DNA of 64,000 nucleotides from Acidimicrobiaceae bacterium (lineage in GTDB: Bacteria; Actinomycetota; Acidimicrobiia; Acidimicrobiales; RAAP-2), in contig DAHUZT010000114.1 of the NCBI GenBank assembly GCA_027315005.1, positions 62,001 through 126,000 of the forward strand, written 5' to 3'. The position numbers and the translations under genes are program-made. Below the pieces are notes generated by a model. The model was not told the origin of the DNA, made no database searches, and saw nothing but the letters and a program-made list of their open reading frames with translations. Position 1 is the first letter of the stretch. Every line of letters begins with the position of its first letter. Of this stretch, positions 60,115-64,000 are shown in pieces.

Positions 60115-61407
60115 CTAACCTCGCTCCGCGTCGGACCGGCCGGCTGTCTCGCTCCCCAGCTGATCGGGGGTCAGCTGCTCGGAGATCAGCCGGTCGAACC
60201 GGGACGGATCGTCCCCGACGAAGCTCCGGCAGAGCGGAAGCCCTTCTACGTAGCAGGTCAGGTAGGCCCTCCATGTCGGATGGGTGAGGAACTCCACGGC
60301 CTTCCGCGCCCGGTCGGGGGACAACAGAGCCCAGTCCGCTAGCTCGTCTGCCACCGTGTCCGGATCGGCTCCGTCCTCGTGCAGCCGGAAGGCGGCGTTC
60401 TGACGGGCCGCACCCAGAGCCTCCGACGCCTCGGCCACCATGGCCACCACGTCCGCGTCGTAGGGAATGCCCAGCGGGCGCAGGTGTTCGGCCACCATCG
60501 GCTCGGGCCTCTGGCCGACTGCGACCTCGAGGCCGAGGTCGGCCAGTCCTTCGGCAAGCAGGCACTGCGGAGTACCGACGAGAAAGATGCTCTCCTCCCA
60601 CCAGTGGCGGATTCGGACCAGTCCCACCTCCTTGCGGGTGTGCTCGGTGTGGTGGCCCGGATAGGACTCGTGCGCGACCAGGTGGGCGAGCCCGGTCGAA
60701 AGGACGGGAAGGTCGGTGTTGACCGCAACTCTGCTCACCAGCCCACCGAGGTAGTAGTTGAAGCCCGACCACGGCTGGCCGTCCACCAGCACGAACTCCA
60801 CCTGCTCCCCCTCCGGCAGTCCGAACAGGCTTCGGGTCCGATCGCGCAGGTCATCGGCCAACGAGGTGATCGCCGCATCGAGCCGGTCGGGGGGAACGGC
60901 CTGGGCCTCGCGCCAGTTGACGAGGCGTTCGACCAACGATCCGGTCCCGGGCAGCACGTCCTCGAGCTGGCGATGAGCGTCCCGGATCGTCTCCTCGGCT
61001 ACCCGGGCGGGACGGATGCCGTAGCAAGCCTCGACCTCGTCGGCGTAACCGATCGGCTCCCCGGCGAGCTTGCGGGCGCTGGTCAACAGCCCGAGCGTCT
61101 GGGCCCGAAGCCAGTGGCGCCGGGAGTATGGGCGACCGCGGCCACCCGGATCCGATCCGGTCGCGCCGTCGAGAGGCTCGCCGGCGTCCAAGTCGGCGAG
61201 CAAGGCCCGAGCCTCGGCGACAAGTCGTTCTGGAGGTCGAAGCGCCTCCGCTCCCACGAGGGCGGCGAATCCGGGAGGTCCGTAGTAGGCATCCACCAGT
61301 CCCTCGATGTGCCGACCGAGCCGCAGGCCCAGCATCAGGTAGCTGACAACCAGGCCTCCGGGCTCATCACCGGCACCGGCACCGCTGCGGGGCACGGGAC
61401 CGGTCAT
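60115..61407 (-). CDS. DUF885-type metallopeptidase-like protein
   Basis: 430 residues from ATG 61407, 4 bp after the dienelactone hydrolase stop. Mostly helical. The zinc motif HESYPGHHTEH resembles the HExxx(G)H site of DUF885/carboxypeptidase Taq-related proteins, with a later Glu-rich helix (LLAEGLADLGLEVAV) that could supply the third ligand. The substrate is probably a peptide. The open frame continues upstream into the hydrolase gene without similarity. Operon with the hydrolase. Confidence 0.8.
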   Translation of the reverse strand: MTGPVPRSGAGAGDEPGGLVVSYLMLGLRLGRHIEGLVDAYYGPPGFAALVGAEALRPPERLVAEARALLADLDAGEPLDGATGSDPGGRGRPYSRRHWLRAQTLGLLTSARKLAGEPIGYADEVEACYGIRPARVAEETIRDAHRQLEDVLPGTGSLVERLVNWREAQAVPPDRLDAAITSLADDLRDRTRSLFGLPEGEQVEFVLVDGQPWSGFNYYLGGLVSRVAVNTDLPVLSTGLAHLVAHESYPGHHTEHTRKEVGLVRIRHWWEESIFLVGTPQCLLAEGLADLGLEVAVGQRPEPMVAEHLRPLGIPYDADVVAMVAEASEALGAARQNAAFRLHEDGADPDTVADELADWALLSPDRARKAVEFLTHPTWRAYLTCYVEGLPLCRSFVGDDPSRFDRLISEQLTPDQLGSETAGRSDAERG

Positions 61408-61411
61408 CAGC

Positions 61412-62104
61412 TCATGAGAGGTTCGACCGGAAGAACTCGGTGGCGCGTTCCCAAAGGAGCTCGGCCGATTCGCGATGGTACGCCTCGGGACGGTCCTCGT
61501 TCGCGAAGGCATGCCCGGCGTCGGCATAGATGTGGAGCACGGCGTCCTTGTCCAGACGGGTCAGCTCGCGCTCGAGCTCCCTCGCCGCTTCGGGAGTGAA
61601 GAAATCATCGTGCCCCGCGGCGTGGCACTGCACTTTGGCTTCGAGCCGGCGGTAATCGGGTTGCACGTCGGGCCAGGGGATCAACCCGTAGGCGGGCACC
61701 ACCGCCTTGACCGCGTCCGGCCGTTGGGTGGCGAGGACGAGGGCGAGCCCGCCCCCCATGCAGAAGCCGATCACCCCAACGTGGGATCGGCCGGTGCGCC
61801 GACTCAGCTCGTCAACCGCCCCGCTCAGATCGCGTGACGCGGTGTCCATCTTCAGTGCCATCATCGCCTTGCCCGCATCGTCGGGCTCGGTGAGTGGGAC
61901 GGTGGTCCCGTGGTAGAGATCCGGAGCGAGCGCGGTGAACCCGGCGGCCGCGAAACGATCGCAGGTACGCATGATCTGGTCGACCAATCCCCACCATTCC
62001 TGGAGGACGATGATGCCGGACGTGGATCCGGAACCGCCCTGAGGGACAGCCAGATAAGCCTCCCCGGTGCTCCCATTACTCGGAAATTCGATGCGTTCGC
62101 CCAT
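61412..62104 (-). CDS. Dienelactone hydrolase family protein
   Basis: 230 residues from ATG 62104 (an in-frame ATG at 62116 or the open frame to 62158 are alternatives). Alpha/beta hydrolase with the DLH signature: QEWWGLVDQIMRTCDRFA, nucleophile Cys in GFCMGGG, catalytic Asp near AAGHDDFF and His in DAGHAFANE. The family opens dienelactones in aromatic degradation and hydrolyses various esters. No aromatic catabolic genes are adjacent. Confidence 0.92.
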   Translation of the reverse strand: MGERIEFPSNGSTGEAYLAVPQGGSGSTSGIIVLQEWWGLVDQIMRTCDRFAAAGFTALAPDLYHGTTVPLTEPDDAGKAMMALKMDTASRDLSGAVDELSRRTGRSHVGVIGFCMGGGLALVLATQRPDAVKAVVPAYGLIPWPDVQPDYRRLEAKVQCHAAGHDDFFTPEAARELERELTRLDKDAVLHIYADAGHAFANEDRPEAYHRESAELLWERATEFFRSNLS

Positions 62105-62205
62105 GTTTGCGACCATAGTCGGCCGCGACAAGTCCCAGCTCACACACCGGTTGGACACCCAAAGCTTGTGGTCGTGGGCTACATCGACTAGACAGTGGTC
62201 CCGTT

Positions 62206-63426
62206 ATGCCTCGCGCCGAGCACATCTCGACGGTTGGGCCAAACGCCTCCCCCCACCCCCGGAGTCCGTCACGCCGGAAGCTGCGCGCCCTGTTGGCCGT
62301 GGCATGGCTCGTTGGCGTGGCCTCGTCGGTGGTGGTCACGGCGGAGCCGGCCGCCGCCAACCAGATAGCCAGCGACAAGGCCGAAGCATCCGCCATCTCG
62401 GCGAAGCTCCAAGGCATCCAGGCCCAGGAACAGGCACTTTCCGGGCAGGTGGAACAGGCGGATTACCAACTGAGCCAGATCCAGTCGGAGATCTCGGCAA
62501 ACCAGGCCAAGGTGGTGAAGGACCAGGCAGCGGTCGACCGGGACGTGCTTCAGCTCCGGACCGAGGCCATCGCCAGCTACACCAGCAGCGGCGAGAGCAG
62601 CCAGGCGACGGTGATGTTCTCGTCGAACGTCAACGTGTCGGGGATCCGGTCCGAGTACACCTCCATCGCAAACGGAAACGTCACCACCGTCATCGACCGA
62701 CTCCATTCCGCGCAGAGTCAACTCCAGGCGGCGCAGTCGACCCTCAAGCAGCAGTCGAGCCGGGCCGTCGCCACCCGTGACGGCCTCCAGAGCGCCGAGA
62801 ACCAGTCGGCCGCGTTGCTCTCGCAGTACAATGCCACGCTGAACAGCGTGAACTCGCAGATCCAGACCCTGGTGGCCGCCCAGCAGGCCGCCCAACAGCA
62901 GGCGGCGGCGGCTGCGGCGAAAGCGGCGTTCACCGCCCAAGTGGCTGCGTCGCAGCAGGCACAGGCCCGGTCCCAGCCCCGTGCCCAGATACCTACCGGA
63001 AGCGCTGCGGGTGGAGCTGGTGGTGGGGGCGGACCTGCCCCAGGCTCCGGCCCGCTCCCGAGCCTGGCCGGCGGTGCGGCCGGAGCGGTCCAGGCGGCCG
63101 AGTCCCAACTCGGCGTCCCGTACGTCTGGGGTGGTGAAACTCCCGGGGTCGCCTTCGACTGCTCCGGGCTGGTGCAGTGGGCCTACTCCCAGGTCGGGAT
63201 CAGCCTGCCTCGGACCTCCGGAGCCCAGTTCGGTGCCACCATCCAGATCCCGCTGTCCGACATCCAGCCCGGTGACCTGCTCTTCTACGGTCCCGGTGGC
63301 AGCCAGCACGTGGCCATGTACGTCGGTGGCGGCATGATGATCGAGGCGCCGGCGCCAGGCCTCGGAGTGCACATCACCCCGGTGCGCACGGGCGCTGGTT
63401 TCGCCGGGGTCGGCCGGGTCCAGTAG
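62206..63426 (+). CDS. Secreted NlpC/P60 peptidoglycan endopeptidase
   Basis: 406 residues. A signal sequence (about 25-51, LRALLAVAWLVGVASSVVV, then AEPAAA) is followed by a long coiled-coil region (about 55-245) rich in Gln and Ala, and a Gly/Pro linker. The C-terminal NlpC/P60 domain (about 290-406) has catalytic Cys in FDCSGLVQWAY, His in SQHVAMYVG and the third polar residue near GVHITPV. This is the RipA/CwlO-like layout in which the coiled coil restrains the enzyme. It likely cleaves stem peptides during division. ATG start; divergent from the dienelactone hydrolase. Confidence 0.94.
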   Translation: MPRAEHISTVGPNASPHPRSPSRRKLRALLAVAWLVGVASSVVVTAEPAAANQIASDKAEASAISAKLQGIQAQEQALSGQVEQADYQLSQIQSEISANQAKVVKDQAAVDRDVLQLRTEAIASYTSSGESSQATVMFSSNVNVSGIRSEYTSIANGNVTTVIDRLHSAQSQLQAAQSTLKQQSSRAVATRDGLQSAENQSAALLSQYNATLNSVNSQIQTLVAAQQAAQQQAAAAAAKAAFTAQVAASQQAQARSQPRAQIPTGSAAGGAGGGGGPAPGSGPLPSLAGGAAGAVQAAESQLGVPYVWGGETPGVAFDCSGLVQWAYSQVGISLPRTSGAQFGATIQIPLSDIQPGDLLFYGPGGSQHVAMYVGGGMMIEAPAPGLGVHITPVRTGAGFAGVGRVQ

Positions 63427-63596
63427 ACCCGTCGATCCGGACACCGGTGGGTCCAGCGGGGCCGGCAGAGGATGCACCTGCGTGGCGCCCTCACCCCGTC
63501 TGAGTGCTGGTGCATACTGGGTGAGCCCCGATCGGCTCCGGTGCACTCCGGCACCCATCGGACCGGGTCCGCCATCCCCATGAGAGCGCGCACGCC

Positions 63597-64000
63597 ATGA
63601 GACCGATCCCCGTCGCCTTCCACATCTGGTTCCTCGAGGTCCACACCTACGGGATCGGCCTTGCCCTCACCTTCTGGTTCGGGCTGCGCTACACCGAACG
63701 TCGTCTTCGCCGGTCGGGATACTCCTGGCAGTGGGTGACGGCCATGTTCGTCTGGGTCATCGTTGCAGCCATCGTTGGCGCACGCGCGATGCACGTCCTG
63801 GCCAACCTGTCGTATTACTCGCACAACCCCGCTCAGATCATCGCCATCTGGCAGGGTGGCCTGTCATCCTTCGGGGGCCTCATGCTCGGCGTCCCGACCG
63901 CAATCGTGATCACCCGGCGGCGCTGCCCAGAGCTGTCCATCCTGCGTTTCGCCGACCTGATGGCACCGGTGCTCATGGCTTGCTGGGGGATCGGTCGGCT
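63597..64000 (+). CDS. lgt: Prolipoprotein diacylglyceryl transferase, N-terminal part
   Basis: The first 134 codons are visible; the gene runs off the right edge. It moves diacylglycerol from phosphatidylglycerol to the lipobox Cys of prolipoproteins at the membrane. Recognised by VHTYGIGLALTFWFGLRY, GARAMHVLANLSYY, IWQGGLSSFGGLMLG and a start of FADLMAPVLMACWGIGR, which are typical Lgt segments with several membrane helices. The start is ATG 63597; an ATG at 63580 hits a stop after six codons. Confidence 0.93.
   Translation, partial: MRPIPVAFHIWFLEVHTYGIGLALTFWFGLRYTERRLRRSGYSWQWVTAMFVWVIVAAIVGARAMHVLANLSYYSHNPAQIIAIWQGGLSSFGGLMLGVPTAIVITRRRCPELSILRFADLMAPVLMACWGIGR

Overview
The window is dense, high-GC bacterial chromosome with about 60 genes on both strands. 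It looks like a free-living actinobacterium, most likely of the class Acidimicrobiia (inference). Pointers are SufBCD/SufS/SufU iron-sulfur assembly, a single-chain pyruvate dehydrogenase E1 (AceE type) with a separate E2/E3 operon, a protein with the mycothiol-dependent maleylpyruvate-isomerase-like fold, actinobacterial-type ethylmalonyl-CoA pathway enzymes, and a secreted protein with GYWLV-type repeats. I recognised no rRNA, tRNA, CRISPR array, prophage or insertion sequence.

Layout. 1-4.7 kb: partial rhodanese/adenylyltransferase, nitroreductase, methyltransferase, serine-acetyltransferase-like protein, a conserved unknown and gpsA. 4.7-10.6 kb: cobalamin adenosyltransferase coupled to leucyl aminopeptidase, then divergent B12-dependent methionine synthase. 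11.2-17.7 kb: a minus-strand lipoate/2-oxoacid dehydrogenase operon (lpdA, E2, a LipB-LipA fusion, M24 peptidase, SDR). 17.9-25.4 kb: ABC-2 exporter, SDR, RNase HI, aceE, HhH-GPD protein, thiE. 25.4-30.1 kb: anchored unknown protein, acyl-CoA dehydrogenase, metallo-hydrolase, glycogen-debranching-type enzyme.

30.3-42.5 kb is a split suf region. A plus-strand sufC-sufS-sufU operon faces a minus-strand sufB / Cys-motif protein / sufD / Rieske ferredoxin / second sufC set. Unrelated genes (SRPBCC, SDR, a lower-GC PAS-GGDEF-EAL gene) lie between them, and a dienoyl-CoA isomerase-like gene sits between sufD and sufB. The sufC and sufB promoter regions share an unusual motif.

42.6-53.2 kb: oligopeptidase B, a large secreted propeller/beta-helix/Ig-like protein, a RodZ-like membrane protein, a tight four-gene operon (metallo-hydrolase, flavin reductase, RmlC, SDR) and an alpha/beta hydrolase. 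53.3-59.4 kb: mutY and three genes matching the actinobacterial ethylmalonyl-CoA pathway (MaoC hydratase, methylsuccinyl-CoA dehydrogenase, malyl-CoA-type lyase). After a gene-free stretch of about 700 bp containing an AT-rich core come a DUF885-type metallopeptidase, dienelactone hydrolase, NlpC/P60 endopeptidase and the start of lgt.

Themes that connect the genes: lipoyl and Fe-S cofactor supply (lipoyl synthase, Suf) feeding pyruvate dehydrogenase, and B12 supply feeding MetH and, by inference, the mutases of the ethylmalonyl-CoA route.
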